The notes beneath the pieces were generated by a model that was not told where the DNA came from, ran no database searches, and was given only the letters and a program-made list of their open reading frames with translations. A program made the position numbers and the translations under genes. This document shows, one piece after another, positions 36,736-49,364 of a DNA stretch of 64,000 bases (within the stretch, counting starts at the first letter, position 1; every line of letters starts with the position of its first letter). Source of the stretch: Xestospongia bergquistia (lineage: Eukaryota > Porifera > Demospongiae > Haplosclerida > Petrosiidae); assembly GCA_963965975.1 (NCBI GenBank), contig OZ014418.1, positions 4,972,775 to 5,036,774 on the forward strand, in the 5' to 3' direction.

Positions 36736-39700
36736 ATGGAGACTGTAGTTCAAAGTCTTTTACAAGCTTGTGCATTAGGTGATCCAAATCTATTAGCATC
36801 CTGTCTTCAGTATGGACTGGATTTGAACTTTGTCACAGAAGATGGACTAACTCTATTAATATATGCTATCACATATGCAGGTACAGTTTGCTAGGTTATC
36901 TTCCGATTCCCAACCTTAGAATTTGCTTAAATTCTAGGTAGTAATCCTCGAGGAGAATATTATCAAGTGATAGAAATGTTGCTGCAAGCCGGAATACATC
37001 CAGAGTCAGTTGATACCACGTATGGACGAACTTCGGCACATTGGGCTGCTATTTGCAAGCAAGGTGATATACTGAGGTTGTTGCTTGCTGCTGGTAAGTT
37101 TGGACGCAAATACACTTGACCAGCACTTTTAACGTGTTTTCCTAGGGGTAAGTTTAGTGATGCAATTAGTGCATGTCATAAATTGTAATTTGGGATAATT
37201 CTTATAGAGGCTTGTTCCTTGGTTTCTATGGACCGGCATTAAAATGAAGTAACACGAGTGCATTTTATGCAATTGTCACTCGAATTCATTCCATCACAAA
37301 ATAATATATTATATACTTTTAAGTATTGTTTAAAAGGAGGACAGTTTGACCACAAACTGTAGTCGCTACACGTCCGGTCACGCCCACCGTGTATTCTACA
37401 TTTTTGTGGGGATAGATGAGCTAGTCTTTAAGCCTTAAACTGAAGCTCTCACAACACTTAGTAAAAACAGCATTAAGAGGCTATAACGCTTGCAAAACGT
37501 GAAGTCTATATCGAGGTAAGTTAAAGTACGGTGTCCACTTTCTTGGATGAATACTTGAAGGGTGTGGCTCTACCTCTTAGAGCGTACTAAACTTCAGTCG
37601 ATTGCCGCTTATGCACAGAATAGTGAATCCAATCTGTTTTCTATTTCTATATTTCAGTGATGTCCTCAACGTATTAGTGCCCATTGGAGCAGTCAAAATC
37701 TACATTTTCCCCTGGTACCTGAGAGAAAAAGTGTAATTGCAAAGTGATTGCTTAATAACGGTGACATTTAAAGCTTATTGTATAATTCTAGTATAATTAT
37801 GATAATGATATAACTGTATTACGTAGATCAAGCGTTTTTGTGGTTGCCACAATTTCTATGTACTATGGTAATTATTAATGTACAATTGATGTTGTCATCA
37901 TTATTATATAGGATGTAATGTAGCAATGTATGATCTGGAAGGTCTTACTCCATTTCACCTTGCTATTTCTAACAATCTACAACACTGTGTTGAAGAAATA
38001 GTAGCTGCTTCACCAGATATAATTAATCTACCAACACTTAGTGGATTAATGCCACTAATGTTAGCTGCATATACTGGAAGTATTAGGGTATGTGACGTAA
38101 TTGGTACAACTTGACATTCATTTATGTAGTTGTGTCAACTCTTTCTTGGTCATGGCTGTGATCCCAATGTTATTAATGAGAACACCTTTCAGTCAGCTTT
38201 ACATATGGCTGCAGAGAGAGGTCACAGTCCTATTGTTGGCTTACTGATCAAGAAGCAAGCTATTTTAGATGCTGTTGACTTTAGAGGTAAAATCAGGGTC
38301 TGTATATGAAATAACTCAATAATGTACAAAGGACGTGATGTTAATTAGTTATCATATCATTCTATACAGTACTGTTTATCTACTTTTGTAATATATAGGT
38401 GTGACACCAGTTCATTTAGCCTCTAGTCTTCCTACCTCTGATGTGCTTGCTACTATTTGTGATATAGTTGGTAGTGCTGTCTTAGAGTTAACTGATGCTT
38501 CTGGACTGACACCATTAATGCATGCATGTGTCAATGGCAGTGAGGATTGTGTTGACTTCATTGTTAAGAAGAAGGTATGGATAAGTCTCCCTTTATGTGT
38601 CACAATGCAAATTGTGTTAAATGCTTACTTTCTGTTGTAGGTTAAGTTACTTGCTAAAGACAGCAATGAAGGCAAGACATGTTTACATTGGGCATCTGAA
38701 AGCACTATTTGTTCTCCCAATATTGTCAGACTGCTTTGTAAGAAGAAGAAGCAGTTGATTGATGACAAAGATGCATATGGAAGAACACCACTGCATTTAG
38801 CAGTTATAAGTGGACACACTGAGGCATTAAAGGTATTGTTAGATTCTGGGTGTGATTTTAGCCTGGCAGATAATAATCAGTACACTGCTGTACATTGGGC
38901 TGTTGGTAAGTAGCAATTGTCTATGTATAAGTCTTGTCACCTTTGATACTAACAAGTTAAATACAAAATTAATGTCTTTGAGTAAAGAGTCTGTTTTTCT
39001 TTCTAGTAAGTGGTCGACCAGGTACTCTACAGGAGCTTATATCTCATGGTTGTTCTACGGAGGATAAGGAAAAGAATGGAGCCACACCTCTTCATTTGGC
39101 TGCACAAACTTCCTCGGTTTCATCAGGTCAATAACATAATATCCTATATCACAGATGCCATTAATTTTACAGATGATGATGGCCAATTACTTGGAGTCAG
39201 TGAAGGAGCTTTACAGTGTTTAAATGTGAGTACTTTATAATACTTGCATGTTTTTTGACGTTTATAATAATAGATATTGGTAAGTAATGGTGCCTCAATC
39301 ACTGCTACTGATAATGAAGGTTGTCAACCACTTCATTGGGCATTACAATGTCATAGTAAGTGTAAAATGTTTGATGACAAACATTGGTTTAGACATGTAA
39401 CATTTAAACACTTATTTACATTTGTTATTTTTCTACCAAATATGTAAAATCTATTTATATATAAATAATGTCATTTCACTCTAATTTCAGACAATACACC
39501 AGCTGTCCAGATACTAGTACAAGAAGGAGCTGATCCGAAGAAAGCTACTTCTGAAGGATTAAAAAGTATTACTCTATTTTATAGAAATATTATTATGCAG
39601 TGTGTACTATCAATTCAGTAGTATAATGAAATCATACATAATATAAAATGTGTCTGTATTACTAGGCCTACATGTTGCTGCCAAATATGGGATTACTGAA

Positions 39701-42700
39701 AATTGTCGATATCTTATTGAGTTAGAAGGATGTGATGCCAATGAGAAAGATGACAAAGGACAGACTGCCTTGTTTTATTCAATAGAGAGTAATGCAATTG
39801 ATTGCTCCACATATTTACTTAGTATTGGCTGTTCTGCAAACCACAGGAATAAAGACAAACGAAGGTAAGATTAACTATAACCATGTGATGACTGTGTGAT
39901 AAATTGTAAGGGTAGAATATTATATTGTACTGGCTTTGTTAGTTTATTCAATTAACTTATAGAGTTACAAATTGTAAAATTTCAATATTAGTCTAATTAA
40001 TGTTTTGTTGATATCAGCATTGTTGGTGGTACTATTTGTATAAGATTGCATCATTAATCTATTTTGTAGTATTGCCAAACTTGTTATCATTTTTTATCAC
40101 ATGTATCATGGGGTCTAATTGTTTACCTTCTTATAAATCCTATATGATTACTTGAAATCATATCATGTATGTAGTCCTGTCCATATTGCAGCAAGCATTG
40201 GCTCTATAGAAGGATTACAATTACTCTCAAGTTATAATGGTGATTTTAATGCTAAAAGTATTGACTGTTTGACACCACTCCATGATGCAGCTGCCAATGG
40301 TCATACAGGTACATAAGTTTCATTGGGCTATTCATGAGCTTGAAACCCTTTCCTTATTTATAACAGTACTGACATAATATTTTATCTAGGTGTTCTCAAG
40401 TACCTTCTTAATGCTGGAAGTGATCCTAACCCATCCACAAGCCCTGAGCATACTAACATCGCTTCTCCATTGCACTATGCAGTATCTGAGGGATATAATG
40501 AGTGTGCTACATTATTATTGAAAGCTGGGGCAAATGTCAACTCATACATCATCACAGAAGAGGTAAGACAAAAACATTGTTCAAATAATATGCTAATGTA
40601 TTAATAAGAACAAGATATTCCCATATTATTATGAAGAACCAAATATATGCAAAAGAACATTATCTTGTTATAAAGAAAATATAGATGATACATTTAGGGC
40701 ACATCTTTAACTCCTACTGATTATGCTACTGAGTATCCAGACCTAAAAGATATCCTGCAATCAAATGGTGGTCTTTCTGGAATAGATATTTATATAGAAA
40801 AGCCTGAGAATGAAAACAAGGAGATTGAAGATATGTATGCAATAATTAAATAATTTTTTAACTCAACTAAACATAATATTTTATTTTAGGCTTGTTGAGG
40901 AAGCTCAAATGCAACAAAATCTAGAAAAACAAGCTGAAGTAAAGGAAAAACAAGGAAATACATTTGAGGTAGTTTTACTACCTACCATTCAATCTAAGCA
41001 ACCACACAGAGATCAAATTGATCCATTTGATCCAGTTGATCTAACAATTAAAGAGCACCTGAGCAGGTCTAGAGTGCTATCTTGTGCACTAAGTCTCATA
41101 CGTCAGAAAACTCCACCTCCTGATTCAATCAAGTGTAGTATTATTGGGCTGTTCAGTGCTCAAGCTACAATGTTAGCAGGAGGTATTTTAGGTTAGTAAA
41201 AGTATCACTTGTTTGATATAACTCTATAATGCAGCTGCCAATGATCATACATATACATGAGTTCATTGTGCTATGTATATACCTTTCTGTAGCAATATTT
41301 AGATTTACCTTTTCAATCATAATCTACATCAGACAGGATCAATTAATGCAGCTGTTAGGATAAAGAAATTTTTACAATGTGAAAAATATATGAAATTTAC
41401 TTAAAATATTTTGATAGGAACACCACTTGGAGATAAAACATTAGAAGTTGCTGGAAAGGTAGCTACTGATACTGCAGAGAACCTTACATTGTCAGCTGAA
41501 GAACTAGACACTGCACCACTTGAACTAGAGTGGTTGCAAACACCAGAGAAAGAGCCCACTCCACTACCTGAGCCTCAAAAATCTCCTCCTACTCCAGCTC
41601 CCTCTCCACGTCCAAAGTTTGAATTTCATATTGATTCTTATGAGCGTCGAATAAGAAAAGCTAAAGGTGAATCATAGAGTCTTGTTTTTGTAATGTCATA
41701 TTCAAAAGTGGTTGCTTCTTAACTTTTCTTATTGTTTGCATAGCTCAAATGGATGAGACAAAGTCCTCAGCATTTCTTGCCATGGAAGAACTTCTTCGAG
41801 CTCAGTCTACTCAAGCACATCTCAAGAGACAGTTTGTTATGGCTCAAGTAAAGGAAGAATGTAATATCAAAAGAGACAAGTTTAAGAAAGAAGAGGCAAG
41901 GGTATCCTTACATGTTAAAACTTCAATGAGTACAATATGTACTGTATTTCACGTTATTAAAATGATCATTCACATGTGTTCATGATGCTTGTATGATCAA
42001 TCATGTCGTTTCAATTAACATTATGATAAATTGTACATGTAAGTAATGCCTCTTTAGGAAAATGCAAAAGCACTCTCCAACCAGGCACTCTCCCAATATC
42101 AAGAAAGAATTGACAAGGCCAAAAGTACATCTGAGGTAGGAGGAAACTAGTTGTGTATGGGTATATTATCTTTTATTAGGAAGTTGATAGTCTTTTCAGA
42201 AAGCAAATAGGTAATGCTCATCAAATCAACTGTGAGGTGACAGCTTCTATGAGGCAATTAGGAATAAGTACTCGGGCTACAGTGTCAGAATGGCTGAAAA
42301 AGAAACAAGAACAGAAGAACAATCATCTTAAATCCACACTACACAATTGGCATAGGTATCAAAGAGCAACATAAAAACACTAAAGTACACTGGAGTGTTT
42401 CCATTTGAAAGGATGTACATTTAATTGAAATATAACTACCTTTGTAGATCAAAACAACAAAGAGAAGTTGCTATATCTATAAAGCAGGCAGTTACATCAC
42501 ATAGAGCACTGCAGCATGTTGCTTGGGGAGTTAAAAAAGATCTAAGTGCTCAGTTACAAGGTCTTAATAAACCAAAACATACCACAGGTATCTAATTTTA
42601 ACTAACACAACTAAACAAATAAATTATTCTCTTGTAGAAACAGGAAAGAAAAAGTCTATAATTTCTGAACTTGAAAGTACATATGTCCAGTCAAATGTAC

Positions 42701-43942
42701 CATTTTCAAAAAGAGAGTCTACTACATATAGAACTATAACTTGTAAGTTGATGGTAGAGCAGTTCAATGAATTATGCACATCGTTAGGCCCACTTTAAAT
42801 CTAATTGTCTATTTGAAAGTCTGACCAGTCCAGTCTAAATACATTTAGCTTGTTGTCAAACTGGCCAGACATCATTTTCTGAACAACCAATTTTTAAAAA
42901 AAAATTTGCAATTTAATGCTACAGTATTTGCAATAGTCATTTTAAAACTGCAGTTTTCTCTCTACTCAATCTCCAAAAACAAAATTTATGTTTTATGATC
43001 ATACTATATCTCAACTTTGGTTTCTTTATGCACTCATCATGTCAACCAAATAGAATGTAGTGGCAGTGTTCTTTACTAGTATACTTTCAAAAAATATTCT
43101 TTATCCAATTTGCTTATAACAGTGGTTTATTTAAGTCAGAGTTCTGGCTGGGTTTTCAAAGATTCTGTAAGTTTTAACAATGAATGAATGTTATTTCTGG
43201 CCCTGTATTTAAGCTTATCAGCTAGTTTGAAAGCTGTTTACGCATTTTTAACAGGCTAAAGTTTGCCATTGAGGTTTAACATATAGAATATTTGAAAATG
43301 TACTGGATAGAGCAATAATTGTAGGTTAAGGTAGTCTCTTGAAAGAAGTGGCTAACATGCAGATCATCATATCTCATTTATTGTCATAATGAATTGCACA
43401 TAAAATTATTGACAATAACATCATGCATATGTCTATAGCTAATGGATGCATCCGAGCTACTCCATTTGCATTGGTAAAAAGAGGAGAGCCTAGTCCTCCT
43501 CCAAAAGGAATTCATCGTAGCTACTCTCTTCCTGACAGTACTTTGTGGGAAATGGGTCAATGCTATGGTAAAATAAATTAATGTCATCATGTATTGTTAT
43601 TGTTTGATACATTCACTAGTGGGTGGAGTCAAAACCTTTTACAGTGGCATTCATCATCGCGCATATGGACCCAAAACAGTCCATGCTGAAAGAACACTTC
43701 ACTTTGTTTTTCCTAATCAACACAAGAAAACAAAACAGTGCAGAGCTTCATGTTCACCAAATCCAATCGCACTCTCACAGTATCCAGGACAACATTTCAA
43801 TCCAAATTCTACAGTACTATATCACTCTATGGCTGACCAATTTCCCCATAAATGTCAGAAAGATAGTGTTCAACTAGCTAAATTAGATCTACCTATGAAA
43901 GTTATTGATGAACCCACTATTGTAAAAAAAATAACAGCCTAA
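36736..43942 (+). CDS. multi-ankyrin-repeat protein with proline-rich and coiled-coil C-terminus (23 exons)
   Basis: Exons: 36736-36880, 36938-37093, 37912-38087, 38130-38286, 38399-38574, 38641-38905, 39007-39126, 39173-39225, 39274-39355, 39491-39565, 39666-39864, 40175-40308, 40390-40562, 40698-40834, 40890-41191, 41418-41666, 41744-41901, 42058-42135, 42180-42355, 42448-42587, 42638-42742, 43439-43567, 43620-43942. All junctions are GT-AG and every phase agrees, giving 1235 residues. The start sits in GACCATGG. Residues 1-680 hold about 17 ankyrin repeats (YGRTPLHLAVISGH, CLTPLHDAAANGH). A proline-rich stretch follows near 820-850 (PEPQKSPPTPAPSPRPK). A charged, probably coiled-coil region spans about 866-1050 (MEELLRAQ, QVKEECNIKRDKFKKEEAR). 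A basic C-terminus of no recognised family completes it. The repeats recall inversin and ANKRD55, but the C-terminus matches neither and no IQ motif was seen. Ankyrin arrays bind proteins, so a scaffold role is likely; its partner and location are unknown. ATTAAA at 44052-44057 could be the poly(A) signal. Confidence 0.88.
37094..37911. other. long intron 2 of the ankyrin gene
   Basis: At 818 bp this is the longest intron of the gene. It holds a hairpin at 37341-37360 (ACAGTTTG, loop ACCA, CAAACTGT) and GC-richer words such as GTCACGCCCACC near 37378 and GGGTGTGGCT near 37560. These look like part of an inserted repeat, but I could not define its ends. Confidence 0.4.
42743..43438. other. intron 21 of the ankyrin gene
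   Basis: A 696-bp AT-rich intron with GTAAGT donor and TATAG acceptor. No coding block or repeat is recognised. Confidence 0.55.
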
Positions 43943-45009
43943 CGTTTTTATATATTTGATTTATACATTAATGTATTAGTCATTACTCTATGTATAACTA
44001 TTTAGTTTGCTTTTAATGAACATTTAGGTTACTATATACATTTTCAAAGCAATTAAATGCTAAAATTTGAAATATGTTTCTATATTTTTGTCTTCATGAT
44101 AATTTGTTTCAGTAGAGAATTGAAAGGAAGCAGGTTTAACATCGGCTCAGATATTCAATATTTGATACTGTAATTTTTTTAACCTATATCTAAATTCAGC
44201 TTCCTTATGTTAATTATGTTGCTAAGCATGCTAATATTTATCAAATATCTGAAAAGCAAGATTTCAAACTTACAAAATTTACAATCATGCATATTGCTGT
44301 AACCCTAAACATTTAAATGACCAAAACTTTTAACTATTAATAATGGGATTAAGGTAAGTCATTTAAAGTTATACTTTGGTGAAAGTGTAAAAAAGACTGA
44401 CATGGCATTTGAGTTATGCTAATTATGACAGGACTGATCATGACAATTCTATCAAACTTAAACTGTCTCTTTTATTGCCTCCATGAGTCACATCATGTCA
44501 ATCTGTATGTAGTCAAGACATCAATGCAAATAATTCACAAGGAAACTAAAAGGCCCTTTATGACTTGGGATGTTTTTAAAAGATAAATTACAGAAAACAG
44601 GAAAGATAATTTGACATCACTAAATTTAGAGCTAGTTCCTGTGCCTGCTAATTCTTCAACTTTAGATTTAATGGCTCAGTTGAACAAATTATGAGGAAAC
44701 AATTCACCAAATGTTACTGCAGTGTAATGAAGCACCAAGTCACCAGTGGACAGTTGATGAAATTGATTTTGGATTAGCAACAACTGCATTGGTTCATCTT
44801 TAATGGCAAATCAGCACATATAATAAGTTCACATCTGAAAAAGTAAATAAAGATTATTGTCAAATGGTGCAAGAGATCTGCCATTACTGGTCTACTTGAT
44901 GGAACAACTGTTCTCCTAACTGAAGATCCTTTCTTGGTTGCTCTTTATTATAGCTATTTATGATTATTAATTCATTATCTATTTATAAGTTTCTTCTTAA
45001 CTTCTTTTA
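43943..45009. other. 3' untranslated region and spacer
   Basis: The first 100 bp or so are probably the 3' untranslated region of the ankyrin gene, with ATTAAA at 44052-44057. The rest is AT-rich and without open frames. The right part may include further decayed retrotransposon sequence continuing from 45010, but I recognise no motif there. Confidence 0.45.
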
Positions 45010-45960
45010 ATGCCATTGATAGCTGATCCCCACAAACGACAACCATTTTGTACATTGAATCTGATCATCAACACCTGGCCAAACATGGTGTACAAAATGA
45101 TTGAATTTGCTTAACAGTGGATTTCTGTCAGTCTAGACTTTATATTGTTATCATTTACTGAGCCAATTGATAGAGTTTCTATGAGCATCTCTAGGTACCG
45201 GAACCTTTTTTGACTGGTCCAGCGAAGGTAGTCTGCTCAATGTATCGCCTTTAGCTTCCTCACATCCAGATTCATATACAAGTGAAAACTAGTATCGACT
45301 TAGGGTTCACAAACCCATCACCAAATCCTAGCAGATGCCATAGAAGGAATGGCTTTGGGCCCACTAAATAAAAATGTTAATGGCCTCTGATCTTTGTACA
45401 GAAAGAAGTGACGTCCATGTAAATACGTGTGGAACTTTCTCACTGCAAAAACAATTGGTAGATATCCCTTTTCAAGTTGGGAATATTTTTTCTCTGCATG
45501 CTGAAGTTAGCATGTAAAACTACTAGGCTGTTCGGTCCTGTCATCAATTTGTGCAATAACACACCACCTAGTCCATAAAATTAAGCATTACAGGCTAAAA
45601 CCATTGTTGATCAAAACCATTTAGACCATTTCTGCAAAGAAAGGTTAGTGGGGCCAGAGTAGTATATAGCCCATTCTGAGAAGAAAATACAGTAATAATT
45701 CAACAGGCTGAAAAAGACTTTAGTGTTTTCTGATCAAGGAGCTCCAACTATAGCTGTCATTTTTGTGTCAGTAGAATGAAAAAAATATTCAACCTCAGGA
45801 GATAAAACATGCACTTGTCTAACTTAAGAGATGATGCCTGCTTGTTCCAGTCGAGAGAAAACTACTTCCAAGTTCCTTACATGATGAGATTTAGACACCT
45901 GCAATTCTCAGTGATGTGTATGAACAGGAAATTAAAGAAGCAGAGTACTATTAGAAAACT
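45010..45960 (-). pseudogene. decayed Ty3/gypsy-type pol (reverse transcriptase end and RNase H)
   Basis: Read on the minus strand, interrupted frames carry a recognisable gypsy pol order. Near 45835-45870 FSRLEQAG resembles the late reverse-transcriptase motif. Near 45627-45658 LAPLTFL resembles the connection motif. At about 45545-45580 YGLGGVLLHKL resembles the RNase H motif YGLGAVL. At 45207-45243 LSRLPSLDQSKK resembles the DALSRLP end of RNase H. Stops and frameshifts occur throughout, so it is dead. No long terminal repeats were identified. An LTR retrotransposon relic is the likeliest origin. Confidence 0.7.
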
Positions 45961-46305
45961 CATGATGTGAAACATGGATGTTGTTCACCATGATCTTTTC
46001 TAGCAACAAGGAGATATGGGCCTTTTTGCCAGCATTATTTTTAAAAGACTAGGACATGTTTCTCTAACAAATGTTACTTCTATTCTATCTTGTCTTATCC
46101 TTGTGTACTTACACAGATGTATTTTACTTTGTTACATGTCTTATACCTCTACCTCTACCAGTGACACCTAATAATAGTAAAGCCTATGCATTGAAAGACA
46201 GCTGATTACATGGTGGTTTGATACCATGTCACAAATTAAGTATGTAACAATGTGTGTGTATGATATTTCCTTTTCACTGTGCACCATGCAGGGCAGTCCT
46301 GTAAT
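45961..46305. other. spacer, probably more degraded retrotransposon
   Basis: No intact frame. It lies upstream of the minus-strand pol relic, so it could be further decayed pol, but I cannot show that from motifs. Confidence 0.3.
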
Positions 46306-46313
46306 CATCTGGA
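46306..46313 (+). repeat. target-site duplication CATCTGGA, left
   Basis: The 8-bp sequence CATCTGGA immediately precedes the element and is repeated exactly after it at 46630-46637. Confidence 0.85.
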
Positions 46314-46629
46314 CATAGGGGTAGGAAAGGGGGGGGCAAGAGGGGCTGAAGCCCCCCAACTTTAAATCAGAGGGACTAAGCCCCCTGGTTTGCACTCAAG
46401 ACTATGTACACAAAGTACTATGACCCAAGAACAACTAAACCATGTCATGTTGTTACATACACATAAGGACCGTACTGATAAATAAACTTGTTAGAAATAG
46501 CTAAAGAGTTTGTTTCCTTTAACAACAAACGAATTAATTTTTTGGTCATTTTCGATGTTTAATAATATAATGCAACTAAATTACAAGGTTAGCCCCCCCC
46601 CCCCCCCCCAACTCAAACTTACCCCTCTG
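46314..46629. mobile_element. hAT-type MITE, 316 bp
   Basis: Flanked by perfect 8-bp duplications CATCTGGA (46306-46313 and 46630-46637), the length typical of hAT elements. Its ends are CATAGGGGTAGG and, inverted, CAGAGGGGTAAG. Subterminal G runs on the left mirror a C homopolymer at about 46593-46609 on the right. It has no transposase and is therefore non-autonomous. Its ends resemble, but are not identical to, those of the element in the satellite. Confidence 0.82.
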
Positions 46630-46637
46630 CATCTGGA
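46630..46637 (+). repeat. target-site duplication CATCTGGA, right
   Basis: Right-hand copy of the 8-bp duplication flanking the MITE. Confidence 0.85.
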
Positions 46638-48449
46638 TATGTGTTAAGTATCAGTTCCAAAATTTCCAGACTCCACTTCAGATCAGATTTTGTCATTACA
46701 GTGCATTATGGTTGTTTCATCATTTCATTGCTGTATGTGATGATCAAAGTGACAAATGAAACTAACTGCATTCTTTAACAGTTGATGGACGTAGCAGTAA
46801 CCAATGACTTAAACCACAGGTGCTATAACAATGGTTGTGACTGATCATACTTGAAAATATCCTGCTAGCTTGATTCTCTGCTTATTTCCAGCAACTGTAT
46901 ATATTCGCTATGCTACATTTTTCTCATGTTACTGCTCATTGGTACTGGGATTGATACTGAAATTAATGATACTAAAATGAATCTTCAGGATGTCTTGTAT
47001 TTTGCCCTTCAAGCTATGGGTGTACTCCAACCGATGTCTCTTAGATTAGTCAGCTCTCACTTTACAGTATCTTTATGAATCTGGAATCCCCCAAGTAAGA
47101 TACCTTATCAATATTGGTGCCCCATTAAGAAGATTAATTTCATTATAGCTTCTACCCAAATTGATTCTTTCCACCCTCTACCTATTAAAATTCCTTCCAT
47201 CCATTCTCCTGTACCAACTCTTCCTTCAACTCATTCTTTCCTAATAATTATTCCTATCTATGGAACTCCTTCTTTTGATGAAGATTTCAACTTTCACAGT
47301 TTTTTTTTTAATTTGACATTTTAAAAATGTAAAAAATGCAAAAATTCATAAAAAATGTAATAATTACATGTAATTATTTCATTTTGCATTTGATTAATAT
47401 CATTCACACTGGTCTCTGATGTTTTTCATAGACATTGCTGCTACTGATATAATTTTTGTAGCTGTAGTCAGTGTTTCACTGTGATATCAGTATCTTCCAC
47501 AGCAAATATATAGATGATTTCTCATTTATAGCCTAGTTATAGAATGCATATATACTACTTTTAGACACAAAAAAGGAAATCACTTCAGAATTTTACAGAC
47601 TGCATTTTTAGACTATGTCATAATGGTTCATTTATTATGATAATCAGATCTGATCACTCTTTCTTCTCTGTTTTACAGTTATTATACTACTATTTTTTTA
47701 GAAATTTTCACTTGAATTCTCAAGCTGACTGATTATGAAGTAATTACTATTATATTGTAGTGAATATGTGTTTTATGAACATTATATGTTCAATACAGTT
47801 TTGACAATTTCCCTTTGACTACAGTAAGAAACGCAAGGTTCTACCAATGGTAGAAGTCAGATATTTATATAAAGATATAAAGATGAAGAATATTAATCTA
47901 TTTGGTTAAACACTATGAAGGAGGTTTATACAGGAATTAGAGCAAGCTTTCATACTCATGCTCTATTTCTTGTATATAGAAACCTCCAACTCGTAGTTTA
48001 GCCATGCACTAACTAACATTGTGGTGCATAAATCAAAATACTTTATTACAAATACCAATAACAATTCTAACCAAACTTGTAATGGTGTGCAAGCATAAAC
48101 TTTAATGCAGCATTCCTTAACATAAAAAGTGATCTAAAGGTAGTGTTATATAAGTCTAGTCTCACAGTGAGCTTATACCAGGTCTTGTTCACATATCTTG
48201 GTCAGCTAATGAAATCATTCTGAAATAGAGAGATAGACAAACTTAACTGGAACTGAAAAAATAAATGAAATGATATTCTTATTTGCTTCAGGTTTGTTTA
48301 TTATAATTAAAATGACATTCAATTCATTAACTAAAAGATAGGTATTAGCAGTGACTTGATGCCAGGGAAGTGTGTTGTAGGGAGATATCCTAACAAAATT
48401 ACCAATGCTACATTAAATGTTTCATACTTATATACCTAATCTCTACTTG
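46638..48449. other. intergenic spacer with no recognised gene
   Basis: AT-rich, no long open frame on either strand, no RNA gene seen. A pyrimidine-rich stretch with repeated TTCCTTC-like words lies near 47170-47260. Confidence 0.45.
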
Positions 48450-48518
48450 GTAACAAGATTTCCAACTTCATTATAATAAATAAATTTATTTATTATAATG
48501 AAGTTGGAAGTTTGTTAC
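48450..48518. repeat. long palindrome, perfect 25-bp arms without spacer
   Basis: 48460-48484 and 48485-48509 are exact inverted copies meeting at AAA|TTT, with outer ends TTCCAACTTC and GAAGTTGGAA. Imperfect pairing continues outwards to GTAACA at 48450 and TGTTAC at 48518. It could be a short fold-back element or a cruciform-forming site. Confidence 0.88.
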
Positions 48519-49297
48519 ACCTGATGCCAGTGACATACTTGGATTCTCACATATATGTAATACAACAGAATAGTTATGCAGAGCAAGCACATATTTTTAC
48601 ATATGCAAGCTTAAGTACATAAAACTATTCTTTAAATTGTATGCAACTTTCAATATTAATCCAAAAAAGCAACATAATTGAAATGCTGATAACATGAACC
48701 CTATAGCTATAGCACATACAAAAAATCAAACCAACAGTGATAGTCACAAAGCAATGCATTTGTCATGTGCTATTTGTTTTGGGACTATTCTATTACAATT
48801 GCTGCTACCTTGTGTGTATTCTGGATTAATACAAATTATATATGGATTGATACTAAACTACGCTAACATTTGTTTATATAAAATTAAAAATTTGACACCC
48901 TTGTTTATGATAAAATGGCATCCTTAGGAATGACTGTTGGTAGTGTGTACATGATTTGTCTAGTGTTTCTTTCGATTCTTTTATTCTAAGAAGGGAATAT
49001 CTTCAAGTTATTTCCAACCTTCTGGTTACTATGACAGGATGTGTTTTAAGTATTTGGCTTGATTAAATTATTTGCTTACATACATATACACATACATTTA
49101 AATGATAGTTCAATTACATTACTTACACACATCTAAATTTTTAGTTATATTATTATTACAAAAACAATTTAAAAAAAACACAAACAAGGTAATAACAATT
49201 TCTAAAAAAATTCATAAAATGAAGTGAAACAAACATCTGAAACAAGTTGACAGTAGAAACAGAAGTATAGAAATACCTATAGAGTAGCAACAACTTA
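48519..49297. other. spacer downstream of INTS13
   Basis: AT-rich sequence with small frames, for example 48694-48927, that show no recognisable motif. Nothing else is supported. Confidence 0.4.
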
Positions 49298-49303
49298 TTT
49301 ATT
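49298..49303 (-). terminator. poly(A) signal AATAAA for INTS13
   Basis: AATAAA on the minus strand lies 62 bp after the stop of the optional exon 18 and about 325 bp after the exon-17 stop. It suits either 3' end. Confidence 0.5.
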
Positions 49304-49364
49304 TTTAGTACTACCCTACAATAGGGTGGGATTTTTTTGCTACCATTTGCTACAGTTCATATGT

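Noticed and set aside
39010-39240. 76-codon plus-strand frame across ankyrin exons 7 and 8
   Set aside because: It is in the wrong frame for exon 7; the ankyrin frame needs a short intron at 39127-39172.
43623-43877. 84-codon frame overlapping the last ankyrin-gene exon
   Set aside because: A shadow frame of the 43620-43942 exon, which has correct phase and a splice acceptor.
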